A stretch of DNA of 37,267 nucleotides, taken from assembly GCF_029255545.1 (NCBI RefSeq), contig NZ_JANLJJ010000040.1, forward strand, positions 12,623 through 49,889, read 5' to 3'. The position numbers and the translations under genes are program-made. How positions within the stretch are numbered: position 1 is the first letter of the stretch; every line of letters starts with the position of its first letter. Below are positions 22,854 through 31,743 of this stretch, in pieces. Below the pieces are notes generated by a model that was not told where the DNA came from, made no database searches, and saw nothing but the letters and a program-made list of their open reading frames with translations. Source of the DNA: Ferrovibrio sp. (lineage in GTDB: Bacteria; Pseudomonadota; Alphaproteobacteria; Ferrovibrionales; Ferrovibrionaceae).

Positions 22854-24176
22854 TCACGACAGGTTCACGCCGGTTGCGCCGGTAAAATCGGCACCGCTGA
22901 CCTCGGCGTCGCGCAGGTCGGCTCCAGTCAGGTCGGCACCGCGGAAATTCGCGCCCCTCAGGTTGGCGTCGCGCAGATCGGCATGCATCAGGATGCTGCG
23001 GGTGAGGTTGGCCCCTTCCAGGTCGCAGGCGCTCAGGTTGGATTGGCTCAGGTTGGCGTTTTCCAGATTGGCATGCCAGCGTTTGCCCTGGAGCGAGGAG
23101 ATTGGCATGGGGCAGAGCTTGGCGCCCCGGAAGTTGCTGCCGATCAGGTTGGCGCCCGCGAATTTCACCCCGCGCAGGTCGGCGCCGGCGAATTGCGCGT
23201 TCAGCAGCATGGCATCCGAGAAGTCGCACATGGTGAGGCTGGCGCCGCCAAAATCGGCTTCCACCAGGGTGGATTGCACGAACAGGGCGGCCGAGAGGTC
23301 GATCTGCGCGAGCCTGACACCCGACATGTCGATGCGGCTGAAGTCGGCGCGCCGGCCCTTGGCGCCCAGGGAGTCAGCCCAGGCCAGATGCTCGCGCAGG
23401 ATGATCTGCAATGGCTTGTCCAGGTCGGCAACCATCTTGGGCAGCATGGCGCCGCTCATGCGGGCATCGCGCATTTCGCCGGTGCGGAAGAAGGCGCCGG
23501 CCAGATCGGCGCCTTCGAACCGCGTGCCGTTCAGCATCGCCCCGGCCAGCACGGCTCCGGACAGCGTGCATCCGCTCATGTTCGTGTTGGTCAGGTCGGC
23601 ACCGACGAAAATCGCTCCGCGCAGGTCGGAGTTCGACAGATCGGCATCGACCAGCTTGGCATTGGCCAGATTGGCATGCGACAGGTCGGCCTGCTGGCTC
23701 ATGATGCGGCCGAGTTTGGCGCCGACCAGCTTGGAATGGGTCATCTGCGCTTTTTCGGTCACCGCGCCGCCGACGGCGATCGGCACCAGATTGCCGTCTT
23801 CGTCAGGCTTGAGCAGGCGGCCGTCGCGCAGGTCGGCGCCCGACAGGTCGGCGAATTCCAGGATGGCACCACGCAGGATGGCGCCGCGCAGGTCGGCGCG
23901 GGTAAGGTCGGCAGAGGACAGATCGGCGGTTTCCATCACCGCGCCATAGAAGTTCGCCCGGGACAGATTGGCGAACTTGAAAACGGTGCCCCGGAAGCTG
24001 CCGCCTACCATGCTGACTTCGCGCAAGTCGCGGTTGGCGAAATTCAGGCCGGATGCGTCGCGAAATTGCAGATTCAGGCGGATGCCGCCCCGCATGCCAC
24101 GGGCAAAGCGCTCATGGCTCGCCAGCAAGGGGTCGAGGTCTTTCTGCTGGATCGCCGCGCCGGACATGCCGGGCAT
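22854..24176 (-). CDS. Pentapeptide-repeat protein (twin 2 of 2)
   Basis: Also 440 residues and the upstream member of the pair, 65 bases before twin 1 on the same strand. The organisation is identical with a one-residue offset: leader at about 15-46 ([15 protein letters not shown]), repeats, [11 protein letters not shown] (121-131), repeats, second leader at 259-285 ([21 protein letters not shown]), and a final repeat block with a break at 354-371. A hand count gives about 200 identities in 429 aligned positions with no gap, so this is a tandem duplication that has diverged without insertions or deletions. Probably cytoplasmic, function unknown. The start at 24176 gives [11 protein letters not shown] 24167 (MSGAA) is an alternative. 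The 280-base gap upstream is shared with divergent rpsB. Confidence 0.9.
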   Translation of the reverse strand: MPGMSGAAIQQKDLDPLLASHERFARGMRGGIRLNLQFRDASGLNFANRDLREVSMVGGSFRGTVFKFANLSRANFYGAVMETADLSSADLTRADLRGAILRGAILEFADLSGADLRDGRLLKPDEDGNLVPIAVGGAVTEKAQMTHSKLVGAKLGRIMSQQADLSHANLANAKLVDADLSNSDLRGAIFVGADLTNTNMSGCTLSGAVLAGAMLNGTRFEGADLAGAFFRTGEMRDARMSGAMLPKMVADLDKPLQIILREHLAWADSLGAKGRRADFSRIDMSGVRLAQIDLSAALFVQSTLVEADFGGASLTMCDFSDAMLLNAQFAGADLRGVKFAGANLIGSNFRGAKLCPMPISSLQGKRWHANLENANLSQSNLSACDLEGANLTRSILMHADLRDANLRGANFRGADLTGADLRDAEVSGADFTGATGVNLS

Positions 24177-24296
24177 AACATCATGCCGCCGCGCCGGACG
24201 CCAGTATCTGATTGTCAGAACACGGAAAAATCATTTGGTTAACGGTCCGGAACGGCCAGCCTGCCGGCCATGCGGGAGGGCTTCGGGCCATGCCGC

Positions 24297-24325
24297 TTGC
24301 GCTTGGCCAGCGAACCGGGTAAAAG
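24297..24325 (+). promoter_or_regulatory. Candidate rpsB promoter
   Basis: TTGCGC (24297-24302), a 17-base spacer, and TAAAAG (24320-24325) lie in the 280-base gap between the divergent pentapeptide gene and rpsB. A start near 24332 would leave a leader of about 125 bases, in line with the long leaders known for rpsB in other bacteria. The elements match consensus only partly. Confidence 0.3.
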
Positions 24326-24358
24326 CGCGGCGCTTAAACCCACACGCAGGCTTGCGCA

Positions 24359-24383
24359 GCTACGGGGGAGACATCCTTGTAGC
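24359..24383 (+). promoter_or_regulatory. Hairpin in the rpsB 5' leader, possible S2 autoregulatory element
   Basis: GCTACGGGG (24359-24367) can pair with CCTTGTAGC (24375-24383), giving a 9-bp stem with two G-U pairs and a 7-base loop, about 75 bases before the rpsB start. In E. coli, S2 represses its own mRNA through leader structure; a similar role here is inferred from position only. Confidence 0.3.
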
Positions 24384-24456
24384 CGCGTTCCGGTGTCCGA
24401 GTTCCGCAAGGGACAAAGACGACGTCTGCGGCGGCCCAACCGGAAAAGGACAGAGG

Positions 24457-25251
24457 ATGACCCTGCCAACCTTTACTATGCGTCAGCTGATTGAAGCTGG
24501 CGTCCATTTCGGCCACCAGACCCATCGGTGGAACCCGAAGATGAAGTCGTATCTCTTCGGAGAACGCAACAATATCCACATCATTGACCTGCAGCAGAGC
24601 GTGCCGTTGCTGCATCGTGCCCTGCAGGCCGTGCGCGACACGGTCGCCGGCGGTGGCCGCGTGCTGTTCGTTGGCACCAAGCGCCAGGCTTCTGAGGCGA
24701 TTGCCGAGGCTGCCGCCAAATGCGGCCAGTTCTACGTGAACCATCGCTGGCTCGGCGGCATGCTGACCAACTGGAAGACCATCTCCCAGTCGATCAAGCG
24801 CCTCAAGGAGCTGGAAGAACTGCTGGGCGCCGAGCAGAACACGGCCGGCCTGACCAAGAAGGAAGTGCTCAACCTGACCCGTGAGCGCGAGAAGCTTGAT
24901 CGCGCGCTTGGCGGCATCAAAGACATGGGCGGTCTGCCGGACATCATGATCGTGATCGACACGGTGAAGGAAGACATCGCCATCGCCGAGGCCCGCACGC
25001 TGAACATCCCGGTGGTCGCCATCCTGGATTCCAACTCGGATCCACAGGGCATCACCTATCCGGTGCCAGGCAACGATGACGCGCTGCGCGCCATCAACCT
25101 GTATTGCGACCTGTTCTCGCTGGCCGTCCTAGGCGGCATCGAAGAGCAGTTGTCGGCCAGCGGCGCTGATCTGGGCGCGGCCGAGGAAATGCCGGCCGAG
25201 GTGATCCCGCAGGCGGGCGCCGAGGGTGGCGAAGCCGCGGCCCAGGCTTAA
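24457..25251 (+). CDS. rpsB: 30S ribosomal protein S2
   Basis: S2 is a structural protein of the small ribosomal subunit. The 264-residue product shows the family signatures [33 protein letters not shown] (split here only by reading), [23 protein letters not shown], and [24 protein letters not shown], with a variable Ala/Glu-rich tail. ATG 24457 is chosen because AAGGA at 24446-24450 is 6 bases upstream and homologues start here; in-frame extension to 23968 would run into the divergent gene. It heads the rpsB-tsf-pyrH-frr cluster. Confidence 0.97.
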   Translation: MTLPTFTMRQLIEAGVHFGHQTHRWNPKMKSYLFGERNNIHIIDLQQSVPLLHRALQAVRDTVAGGGRVLFVGTKRQASEAIAEAAAKCGQFYVNHRWLGGMLTNWKTISQSIKRLKELEELLGAEQNTAGLTKKEVLNLTREREKLDRALGGIKDMGGLPDIMIVIDTVKEDIAIAEARTLNIPVVAILDSNSDPQGITYPVPGNDDALRAINLYCDLFSLAVLGGIEEQLSASGADLGAAEEMPAEVIPQAGAEGGEAAAQA

Positions 25252-25269
25252 GACCTGATGCATTCGGTC

Positions 25270-25302
25270 GCGGCGCCCCTGTCGTTTCCGACGGGGCGCC
25301 GC
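25270..25302 (+). terminator. rpsB-tsf intergenic hairpin (attenuator or partial terminator)
   Basis: GCGGCGCCCC (25270-25279) pairs exactly with GGGGCGCCGC (25293-25302). After a single bulged T, GTCG (25281-25284) pairs with CGAC (25289-25292) around a TTTC loop, giving a 14-bp stem. No T-run follows, so it may act as a processing site or a partial attenuator that sets the S2 to EF-Ts ratio rather than a full terminator. Confidence 0.6.
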
Positions 25303-25362
25303 AGCCGTTTCCGTGACATGGCCGTGACAACACGGTCGAACACTTAAAACTGAGAGGACGAC

Positions 25363-26286
25363 ATGGCTGAGATCACTGCGGCCCTGGTGAAGGACCTGCG
25401 CGAGAAAACCGGCGCGGGCATGATGGACTGCAAAAAGGCGCTGGGCGAGACCAACGGCGATCTGGATGCCGCCATCGACTGGCTGCGCAAGAAGGGCCTG
25501 TCGGCCGCGGCCAAAAAAGCCGGCCGCGTTGCCGCCGAGGGCCTGGTCGCTGTGGCGATCAAGGACAACAAGGGCGCTATCGTCGAGGTGAATGCCGAGA
25601 CCGACTTCGTTGCCCGTAATCCGCAGTTCCAGACGCTGGCCAGCGGTATCGCCACAGTGGCGCTGAGTGCGGGCGACGATCTGGCGGTGCTGGAAGCCGC
25701 GGCTTTCCCGGGCACCGGCCGCAGTGTGAAGGATGAAGTGACGCAGGCGATCGCTACCATCGGCGAGAACATGACTCTGCGTCGCGCCAAAACCCTGGCT
25801 GTTGATGGCGGCATCGTGGTGGCGTATGTGCACAGCGCCTTGGCCGATGGTCTGGGCAAGCTGGGCGTTCTTGTCGGCCTGAAGTCGAGTGGCAAGCGCG
25901 AGGTGCTGGAGCAGATCGGCAAGCAGCTGGCGATGCATATTGCCGCGGCCAATCCGCAGTCGCTGAGCCCGAAAGATCTCGACCAGAGCCTGGTCGAGCG
26001 TGAGCGCACCGTGCTGAGTGAGCAGGCCGCCGCCTCGGGCAAGCCGGCCGATATCATCGCCAAGATGGTCGAGGGCCGGATCCGCAAGTTCTACCAGGAA
26101 GTCGTGCTGCTGGAGCAGACCTTCGTGATCGACGGCGAGACCCAGGTGGGCAAGGCGGTTGAGAAGGCCGCCAAGGATGCTGGTGCGCCGATCGAGGTGA
26201 CCGGCTTCGTCCGCTTCCAGCTGGGCGAGGGCATCGAGAAGAAGGCCGACGATTTCGCGGCCGAAGTCGCCAAGATGGCCGGTTGA
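25363..26286 (+). CDS. tsf: Elongation factor Ts
   Basis: EF-Ts recycles EF-Tu by exchanging GDP for GTP during translation. The 307-residue protein opens with the conserved UBA-like domain ([24 protein letters not shown], then WLRKKGL), followed by the core with [11 protein letters not shown], which contacts EF-Tu. The C-terminal [14 protein letters not shown] is typical of the longer, two-repeat EF-Ts. A GAGAGGA stretch just upstream of ATG 25363 serves as the ribosome binding site. The gene is 111 bases after rpsB, with a strong hairpin in the gap and a T-tailed terminator after it. Confidence 0.96.
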   Translation: MAEITAALVKDLREKTGAGMMDCKKALGETNGDLDAAIDWLRKKGLSAAAKKAGRVAAEGLVAVAIKDNKGAIVEVNAETDFVARNPQFQTLASGIATVALSAGDDLAVLEAAAFPGTGRSVKDEVTQAIATIGENMTLRRAKTLAVDGGIVVAYVHSALADGLGKLGVLVGLKSSGKREVLEQIGKQLAMHIAAANPQSLSPKDLDQSLVERERTVLSEQAAASGKPADIIAKMVEGRIRKFYQEVVLLEQTFVIDGETQVGKAVEKAAKDAGAPIEVTGFVRFQLGEGIEKKADDFAAEVAKMAG

Positions 26287-26312
26287 TTGCCAGACGGCAG
26301 ACAGGATCGGGC

Positions 26313-26334
26313 AGGGGGGCGAAAGCCCCCCTTT
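26313..26334 (+). terminator. Rho-independent terminator after tsf
   Basis: AGGGGGGC (26313-26320), the stable tetraloop GAAA, and GCCCCCCT (26325-26332), running into a short TTT, form a textbook hairpin 27 bases after the tsf stop. The T-tail is short, so some read-through into pyrH is possible. Confidence 0.75.
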
Positions 26335-26406
26335 CCATGTCCGGCCGGCCGTTCCGGGCCTGATTCGATCTGGCGCATCCCCAGGGGGCCGACCCGGTTC
26401 TGGCCT

Positions 26407-26445
26407 GGTCATCTGGCCCGATCGTCTGCCCCGGTCGTCTGGCAT
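26407..26445 (+). repeat. Three imperfect 13-bp tandem repeats
   Basis: GGTCATCTGGCCC (26407-26419), GATCGTCTGCCCC (26420-26432) and GGTCGTCTGGCAT (26433-26445) are contiguous with consensus G(G/A)TC(A/G)TCTG(G/C)C. A partial unit, GGTTCTGGCCT, lies just before them. The last copy overlaps the -35 region of the candidate pyrH promoter, so they could be an operator array. Confidence 0.65.
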
Positions 26446-26463
26446 GGGACGTCATGCTATAAG
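26435..26463 (+). promoter_or_regulatory. Candidate pyrH promoter with extended -10
   Basis: TGCTATAAG (26455-26463) is a good extended -10 element (TGnTATAAT-like). The -35 position 17 bases upstream, TCGTCT (26435-26440), is weak, which is common when the -10 is extended. It follows the tsf terminator and precedes the pyrH ATG by 77 bases. Confidence 0.45.
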
Positions 26464-26540
26464 TCCGCCACAGAATCGCCGCGCTTTTCCGTCATCTCTT
26501 GGCGCCGTTACGCCGAGGCATCCTCAGGGAACTGTCCCCC

Positions 26541-27257
26541 ATGGCCATGAAATACCGTCGTGTTCTGCTGAAATGCTCAGGAGAGGCCCTGATGGGGCCA
26601 ACGCCCTACGGCATTGATTTCGAAACCGTCGACCGCATCACTGCTGAGATCAAAGCCGTGCATGCGCTGGGTGCCGAGGTCAGTCTGGTCATCGGCGGCG
26701 GCAATATCTTCCGCGGCGTGGCCGGAGCGACCCAGGGCATGCAGCGGGCCTCTGCCGACTATATGGGCATGCTGGCCACGGTGATTAATGCGCTGGCCGT
26801 GCAGCATGCGCTGGAATCGCATGATGTGCCGACCCGCGTGATGTCGGCCATCCGCATGGATACGGTCTGTGAGCCCTATATTCGCCGCCGCGCCATCCGC
26901 CATCTGGAAAAGGGCCGGGTGGTGATCTTTGCCGCCGGCACCGGCAACCCGTTCTTCACCACTGATACGGCCGCTGCGCTGCGTGCGGCCGAGATGGGAT
27001 GCGATGCCCTGCTGAAGGGCACCCAGGTGGATGGTGTGTACAGTGACGATCCGAAGAAGAACAAGGCCGCGACGCGCTACGACACCCTGACCTACATGGA
27101 TGTGCTGCAGCGTGACCTGAAAGTCATGGATGCTTCCGCCGTCAGTCTGGCGCGAGAAAACCGCATTCCGATTCTGGTGTTTTCCTTGCACGAGGCAGGC
27201 GGCTTCGCCAAAGTGCTGGCCGGCACCGGACGCTGCACTGTGATCCAGGATCAGTAA
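26541..27257 (+). CDS. pyrH: UMP kinase
   Basis: PyrH converts UMP to UDP with ATP in pyrimidine nucleotide synthesis. The 238-residue protein belongs to the amino-acid-kinase family: [16 protein letters not shown] at the start, the phosphate loop [10 protein letters not shown], the [12 protein letters not shown] helix, [36 protein letters not shown], and [12 protein letters not shown] near the end. ATG 26541 is chosen because AGGGA at 26526-26530 lies 10 bases upstream and homologues begin here or at ATG 26547. It starts a new transcription segment after the tsf terminator, and frr follows. Confidence 0.96.
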   Translation: MAMKYRRVLLKCSGEALMGPTPYGIDFETVDRITAEIKAVHALGAEVSLVIGGGNIFRGVAGATQGMQRASADYMGMLATVINALAVQHALESHDVPTRVMSAIRMDTVCEPYIRRRAIRHLEKGRVVIFAAGTGNPFFTTDTAAALRAAEMGCDALLKGTQVDGVYSDDPKKNKAATRYDTLTYMDVLQRDLKVMDASAVSLARENRIPILVFSLHEAGGFAKVLAGTGRCTVIQDQ

Positions 27258-27312
27258 GTTCGGGCCATAACAGCAAGATTTTGATTTAATTAAGAAAAAC
27301 GGGAGAAGGCAC

Positions 27313-27870
27313 GTGGCCGAACCGGATATCGACGACATTGAACGACGCATGAGCAAGGCGGTTGACGTACTGAAGCACGAATATGCCGGCCTGCGCACCG
27401 GGCGTGCCAGCATCAGCATGCTCGACCCAGTCCGTGTCGAGGTCTACGGCAGCATGATGCCGATCAACCAGATCGGCACCGTCAGTGTGCCGGAGCCGCG
27501 CATGATCAGCGTGCAGGTCTGGGACAAGAGCAACGTGAAAGCGATCGAGAAGGCGATTGCCGCCAGCGGTCTGGGGCTCAATCCGCAGGCCGACGGCCAA
27601 CTGATCCGCATCCCGATCCCCGAGCTGAACGAGCAGCGCCGCAAAGAACTGACCAAGGTGGCTGGCCAGTATGCCGAGCAGGCCAAGGTGGCAGTGCGTG
27701 GCGTGCGTCGCGACGGCATGGATACGCTGAAGAAGCTGGAGAAGGACGGCGATCTGGGCGAGGACGATGCCAAGATGTGGCACGATGAAATCCAGCGCCT
27801 GACCGACGACGCCACCAAGAAAATCGACGAAATGCTGGCGCAGAAGACCAAGGAGATCCTGCAGGTCTGA
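27313..27870 (+). CDS. frr: Ribosome recycling factor
   Basis: RRF, with EF-G, splits ribosomes after translation ends. The 185-residue product matches family length and motifs: [77 protein letters not shown], and a C-terminal helical domain (ARVRRDGMD-like segment, [17 protein letters not shown]). The GTG start at 27313 has GGAG at 27302-27305, 7 bases upstream. An AT-rich stretch with TTAATTAA (27286-27293) sits in the 55-base pyrH-frr gap and may help initiation. uppS starts 2 bases after the frr stop. Confidence 0.96.
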   Translation: MAEPDIDDIERRMSKAVDVLKHEYAGLRTGRASISMLDPVRVEVYGSMMPINQIGTVSVPEPRMISVQVWDKSNVKAIEKAIAASGLGLNPQADGQLIRIPIPELNEQRRKELTKVAGQYAEQAKVAVRGVRRDGMDTLKKLEKDGDLGEDDAKMWHDEIQRLTDDATKKIDEMLAQKTKEILQV

Positions 27871-27872
27871 TC

Positions 27873-28610
27873 ATGTCGCAGCCGGTTGCATCCCAGGCTT
27901 TGGCCCCGCCACCGCCGCGCCACGTCGCCATCATCATGGATGGCAATGGGCGCTGGGCGAAGGCGCGTGGCCTGCCGCGGAATCTGGGGCATCGCCAGGG
28001 TGTCGATGCCGTGCGCGAGGTGGTGCGCAACTGTCGCAAGCTGGGGATCGAGTATCTCACGCTTTATGCGTTCTCCTCCGAGAACTGGAAGCGACCGGAA
28101 ACAGAAGTCGCCGGCCTGATGGAATTGCTGCGCCTGTACATCCGGCGCGAGCTTGAGGAGTTGCGGCGCAACGGCGTGCGCATTCGCATCATTGGCGACC
28201 GCGCCAAACTGGCGCCGGATATCGTGGCGCTGATCGACGATGCGGAAACAAAAACACGCGACAACCGGGCCCTGACCCTGATCATTGCATTGAGCTATGG
28301 CGGGCAGGACGAGATCGTTGCCGCCTGTCGTCGCATCGCCGAGCAGGTTGCCGTCGGCAAGCTTGCGCCCGAACAGATCACGGCAGATGTGCTGGCCGCC
28401 CATCTGCAGACCGTAGGGATTCCAGATCCCGATCTGGTCATCCGCACCAGCGGCGAACAGCGGCTGTCGAACTTCCTGCTCTGGCAGACCGCCTACAGCG
28501 AGCTGATTTTTATCGACAAGCTATGGCCGGATTTCGCCGCCGAAGATCTGGCGGCGGCGGTCGGCGAATTCCAGCGGCGTGAACGACGTTATGGCGGAAG
28601 CGGTGAGTGA
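27873..28610 (+). CDS. uppS: Isoprenyl transferase (undecaprenyl diphosphate synthase)
   Basis: UppS makes the C55 lipid carrier used for peptidoglycan and O-antigen by adding isopentenyl units to farnesyl diphosphate. The 245-residue protein has the cis-prenyltransferase signatures: [14 protein letters not shown] with catalytic Asp23, [14 protein letters not shown], the [15 protein letters not shown] segment, and the C-terminal [19 protein letters not shown] and [14 protein letters not shown]. It begins 2 bases after frr, and its end overlaps cdsA, so translation is probably coupled through this run. Confidence 0.96.
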   Translation: MSQPVASQALAPPPPRHVAIIMDGNGRWAKARGLPRNLGHRQGVDAVREVVRNCRKLGIEYLTLYAFSSENWKRPETEVAGLMELLRLYIRRELEELRRNGVRIRIIGDRAKLAPDIVALIDDAETKTRDNRALTLIIALSYGGQDEIVAACRRIAEQVAVGKLAPEQITADVLAAHLQTVGIPDPDLVIRTSGEQRLSNFLLWQTAYSELIFIDKLWPDFAAEDLAAAVGEFQRRERRYGGSGE

Positions 28611-29319
28611 GCGCGACCCGGTGACCGCAAAGCCCGTCCTGGGCGGCAGCGGGCTGATCAAGCGCGTCATTTCTGCAGCCGTGCTGCTGCCATTGGCCGT
28701 GGCAGCGGCCTGGTTCGGCGATGTCGCCTTCATCCTGCTCGTCGCCCTGGCCGGCATCCTGATGCTGTGGGAATGGCGCCGCCTGCCCGGGCTTTCAGCC
28801 GATAAGGGCTGGTCCAGCAATCCGCTGCTATGGAGCCTTGTCGGCCTGCTGTATATCGGTTTGCCCTGTCTGGCCCTGATCTGGCTGCGTGAGCAGCCCG
28901 GCCATGGCCGGCATATCGTCTTCTGGCTGTTCTGCGTGGTCTGGGCGACCGATACCGGGGCCTATTTCGCCGGCCGCAGCATCGGCGGGCCCAAACTGAT
29001 TCCCAGTATCAGCCCGAACAAGACCTGGGCGGGATTACTGGGCGGCATGGTCTGCGCAGCCCTTGTCGGCAGCCTGGTCGCGGCCATCAACCTGGTACTG
29101 CCGGCTTTCGCACTGGCCGGTTTTGCCGGTCTGGTTGCCGTCGTGTCGCAGGCCGGTGATTTCACGGAATCCGGTATCAAGCGCAGTTTCGGCGTGAAAG
29201 ACGCCAGCCAGATCATTCCCGGTCATGGCGGCGTTCTGGACCGCCTCGACGGCCTGCTGTTCGCGGCGCCGTTCGTGGCCGCCTGCGACCTGCTCTGGGG
29301 TTACGCCATATGGTCATGA
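28591..29319 (+). CDS. cdsA: Phosphatidate cytidylyltransferase
   Basis: CdsA makes CDP-diacylglycerol from phosphatidic acid and CTP in the inner membrane, feeding all phospholipid synthesis. The 242-residue protein has about six membrane helices. It carries the family signature near the C-terminus, [20 protein letters not shown] followed by GVLDRLD, plus [10 protein letters not shown] and [11 protein letters not shown] 28591 overlaps uppS by 20 bases; GTG 28579 and GTG 28603 are in-frame alternatives, and none has a clear Shine-Dalgarno. The stop overlaps the start of dxr. Confidence 0.94.
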   Translation: MAEAVSERDPVTAKPVLGGSGLIKRVISAAVLLPLAVAAAWFGDVAFILLVALAGILMLWEWRRLPGLSADKGWSSNPLLWSLVGLLYIGLPCLALIWLREQPGHGRHIVFWLFCVVWATDTGAYFAGRSIGGPKLIPSISPNKTWAGLLGGMVCAALVGSLVAAINLVLPAFALAGFAGLVAVVSQAGDFTESGIKRSFGVKDASQIIPGHGGVLDRLDGLLFAAPFVAACDLLWGYAIWS

Positions 29320-30536
29320 TCCCGTCTGCCGCTTCGCCACGGCGCGTCACCATTCTTGGTTCCACCGGTTCGGTGGGCCGGTCCACGGTCGACCTGCTGA
29401 GCCGAGAGCCAGAGCGGTTTCCGGTGGAGGCTCTGACGGCGCAAACCAATATCGCTCTGCTGGCCGAGCAGGCCCTGATGCTGAAGGCGCGGCTGGCCGT
29501 AGTGGGCGATGAAGCCCTGTTGCCGGAATTGCGCCAGCGTCTGGCCGGCAGCGGCATCGAGACGGCGGCGGGCAGCAAGGCCATCGTGGAGGCCGCTGCC
29601 CGACCGGCCGATTGGGTCATGGCTGCCATTGTCGGGGCGGCGGGGCTGGAACCGACCCTGGCTGCGGTGCGGCGGGGCGCTATCGTGGCGCTGGCCAACA
29701 AGGAAAGCCTGGTTTGCGCGGGCGCCCTGGTCATGCGCGAGGCGGCTTTGCATGGCGCCACGATCCTGCCGGTCGATTCTGAGCATAACGCCATCTTTCA
29801 GGTTTTCGATTTCGACGCGCCCGAAAGCGTCGACCGTGTGATTCTGACGGCTTCCGGGGGCCCGTTCCGTACCCTCAGCCTGGGGGAAATGCGCGAGGCG
29901 ACGCCGGCCCAGGCCATCGCCCATCCGGTCTGGAGCATGGGTGCGAAGATCTCGGTCGATTCCGCCACCTTGATGAACAAGGGGTTGGAACTGATTGAGG
30001 CCAGCTTCCTGTTCCCGGTGCCGGAGCCGCGGATCGAGGTGTTGATTCACCCGCAATCGGTGATCCACAGCCTGGTTTCTTATGTTGATGGCTCGGTGCT
30101 GGCCCAGCTAGGCAGCCCGGACATGCGCACGCCGATTGCCGTCGCCCTGGCCTGGCCGGCCCGCATGGCTACCCCGGCCGGCCGGCTGGACCTGGCCGCT
30201 ATTGCCAAACTCACCTTTGAAGTGCCTGATTCTGCTAGGTTTCCTGCCCTAAACCTGGCCCGACAGGCCTTGCAAACAGGGGGCGCCGCACCTACTATTC
30301 TTAATGCGGCCAATGAAATCGCGGTTGATGCCTTCCTGAATGGTCGGATCGGCTTCCTCGACATCACGCGGATTGTCGAGCAGACCCTGACCCGGCTGCC
30401 CGGCGGGGCGCTGGGGGATTTGGACGCAGTGCGCCAGGCCGATCAGGCGGCCCGGCATTATGCCACCCGCCTGATCGATCCGACGGATGATGACCGGGTC
30501 GTGCGGGTGCAAACGAGAGGACGGAGCCGGCCTTAA
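29310..30536 (+). CDS. dxr: 1-deoxy-D-xylulose-5-phosphate reductoisomerase
   Basis: Dxr carries out the second step of the MEP isoprenoid pathway, turning DXP into MEP with NADPH. The 408-residue protein has the nucleotide loop [11 protein letters not shown], the [12 protein letters not shown] segment, the metal and substrate motif [11 protein letters not shown], and [19 protein letters not shown] followed by [13 protein letters not shown] 29310 overlaps the cdsA stop by 10 bases; ATG 29316 forms the tight ATGA overlap instead. CTGGGG at 29295-29300 may serve as the ribosome binding site. Its product feeds the isoprenyl diphosphates used by UppS, encoded two genes upstream. Confidence 0.96.
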   Translation: MVMIPSAASPRRVTILGSTGSVGRSTVDLLSREPERFPVEALTAQTNIALLAEQALMLKARLAVVGDEALLPELRQRLAGSGIETAAGSKAIVEAAARPADWVMAAIVGAAGLEPTLAAVRRGAIVALANKESLVCAGALVMREAALHGATILPVDSEHNAIFQVFDFDAPESVDRVILTASGGPFRTLSLGEMREATPAQAIAHPVWSMGAKISVDSATLMNKGLELIEASFLFPVPEPRIEVLIHPQSVIHSLVSYVDGSVLAQLGSPDMRTPIAVALAWPARMATPAGRLDLAAIAKLTFEVPDSARFPALNLARQALQTGGAAPTILNAANEIAVDAFLNGRIGFLDITRIVEQTLTRLPGGALGDLDAVRQADQAARHYATRLIDPTDDDRVVRVQTRGRSRP

Positions 30537-30557
30537 GCCGCCGGCGATCGAGGAACC

Positions 30558-31694
30558 ATGGATTTCATCGTCAGTCTTGCCGGATACATCATTCCTTTCG
30601 TCGTTGTCCTGACCATCATCGTCTTTGTCCACGAACTGGGGCATTACTGGGTGGCGCGCCGCTGCGGCGTTCGCGTGGAGGTTTTCTCCATTGGCTTCGG
30701 CCCCGAACTGTATGGCTGGAATGACAAGCATGACACGCGCTGGAAGATCAGCGCGGTCCCGCTCGGCGGGTATGTGAAGTTCTTCGGGGATGCGGATGCC
30801 GCATCCAGTGCCGATAACGGCGCGGTTGCGGCGATGACCGCAAGCGAGCGCAAGGTCTCGTTTCATCATCAGCGTCTGCGCAATCGCATGGCCATCGTCG
30901 CCGCCGGGCCGGTGGCGAATTTCATTTTTGCCATTTTCATCTATGCCGCCCTGTTCAGCCTGATCGGCCAGCCTTTTACCCCGCCGGTGGTGGGCGATGT
31001 GGTGCCGGGCAGCGCCGCCGAGGCGGCCGGGCTGCGCCCTGGCGACCGAATCCTGAGCGCCGATGGCACCAGCATCCAGCGGTTCGAGGAATTGCGCTCC
31101 TATGTCGCCCTGCGGGCCGAGACGCCGATCGCGCTGAACGTCTTGCGCGATGGCAGCGAGATGCCCCTGACGGTTGTCCCGTCGCGGGTCGATGTGGCGG
31201 ATGGCATGGGCGGCACCCAGCGCGTTGGACAGATCGGCATCCGCACCACTGGCATCGATTTCGTGCGCCACGACCCCGCCACGGCCATGGTGCAGGCGGT
31301 GCGCGAGACCTGGCAGGTGGTGGCCAATACCTTTACCTATCTTGGCCGCATCATCGAGGGGCGCGAATCCGGTGATCAGCTCAGCGGGCCGCTTGGTATC
31401 GCCAAGATGTCGGGGGATGTGGCGAAAAATAGCTGGCTTGGGCTGGTTTCGCTCATGGCCACGCTGTCGGTTGCCATTGGCCTGATCAATCTGTTCCCGG
31501 TGCCGATGCTCGATGGCGGCCATCTTCTGTTCTATGGGATCGAGGCCATTCGCGGCCGTCCGCTGGGCGAACGGGCGCAGGAATACGGTTTCCGCATTGG
31601 CTTCGCCCTGGTCATGTCGCTATTCCTCTTCGCCACGTGGAACGACTTGAACCGCCTGCCAATTCTCAATTTCCTCACTGGGCTTTTCTCGTGA
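30558..31694 (+). CDS. rseP: Site-2 metalloprotease RseP
   Basis: RseP is an inner-membrane zinc protease that cuts transmembrane segments of anti-sigma factors in envelope stress signalling and also clears leftover signal peptides. The 378-residue protein has the zinc motif HELGH (residues 25-29) in the first helix, then GGYVKFFGD, a single clear PDZ domain (about 140-215, with GSAAEAAGLRPGDRILSADG), and the third ligand region NLFPVPMLDGGHL. E. coli RseP has two PDZ domains; only one is clear here. GAGGA at 30550-30554 precedes ATG 30558. bamA follows, as is common. Confidence 0.94.
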   Translation: MDFIVSLAGYIIPFVVVLTIIVFVHELGHYWVARRCGVRVEVFSIGFGPELYGWNDKHDTRWKISAVPLGGYVKFFGDADAASSADNGAVAAMTASERKVSFHHQRLRNRMAIVAAGPVANFIFAIFIYAALFSLIGQPFTPPVVGDVVPGSAAEAAGLRPGDRILSADGTSIQRFEELRSYVALRAETPIALNVLRDGSEMPLTVVPSRVDVADGMGGTQRVGQIGIRTTGIDFVRHDPATAMVQAVRETWQVVANTFTYLGRIIEGRESGDQLSGPLGIAKMSGDVAKNSWLGLVSLMATLSVAIGLINLFPVPMLDGGHLLFYGIEAIRGRPLGERAQEYGFRIGFALVMSLFLFATWNDLNRLPILNFLTGLFS

Positions 31695-31743
31695 ATCCGG
31701 CTAAGTGAGGGGGGCTCGATTGGCTAAGGGGATTGTGGCGGAT

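Noticed and set aside
21480-24100. Many short, regularly spaced repeats resembling a CRISPR array
   Set aside because: They are degenerate pentapeptide codons (AGGTCGGCGCC-like) with 15-base spacing, no unique spacers and an intact reading frame on the - strand.
22588-24242. Long + strand frames (over 400 codons) opposite the pentapeptide-repeat genes
   Set aside because: The regular 15-base periodicity of pentapeptide codons keeps other frames open; the translated products are low-complexity.
26287-26550. 87-codon + strand frame between tsf and pyrH
   Set aside because: It starts at the tsf stop, spans the tsf terminator and the candidate pyrH promoter, and overlaps the pyrH start; non-coding is more likely.
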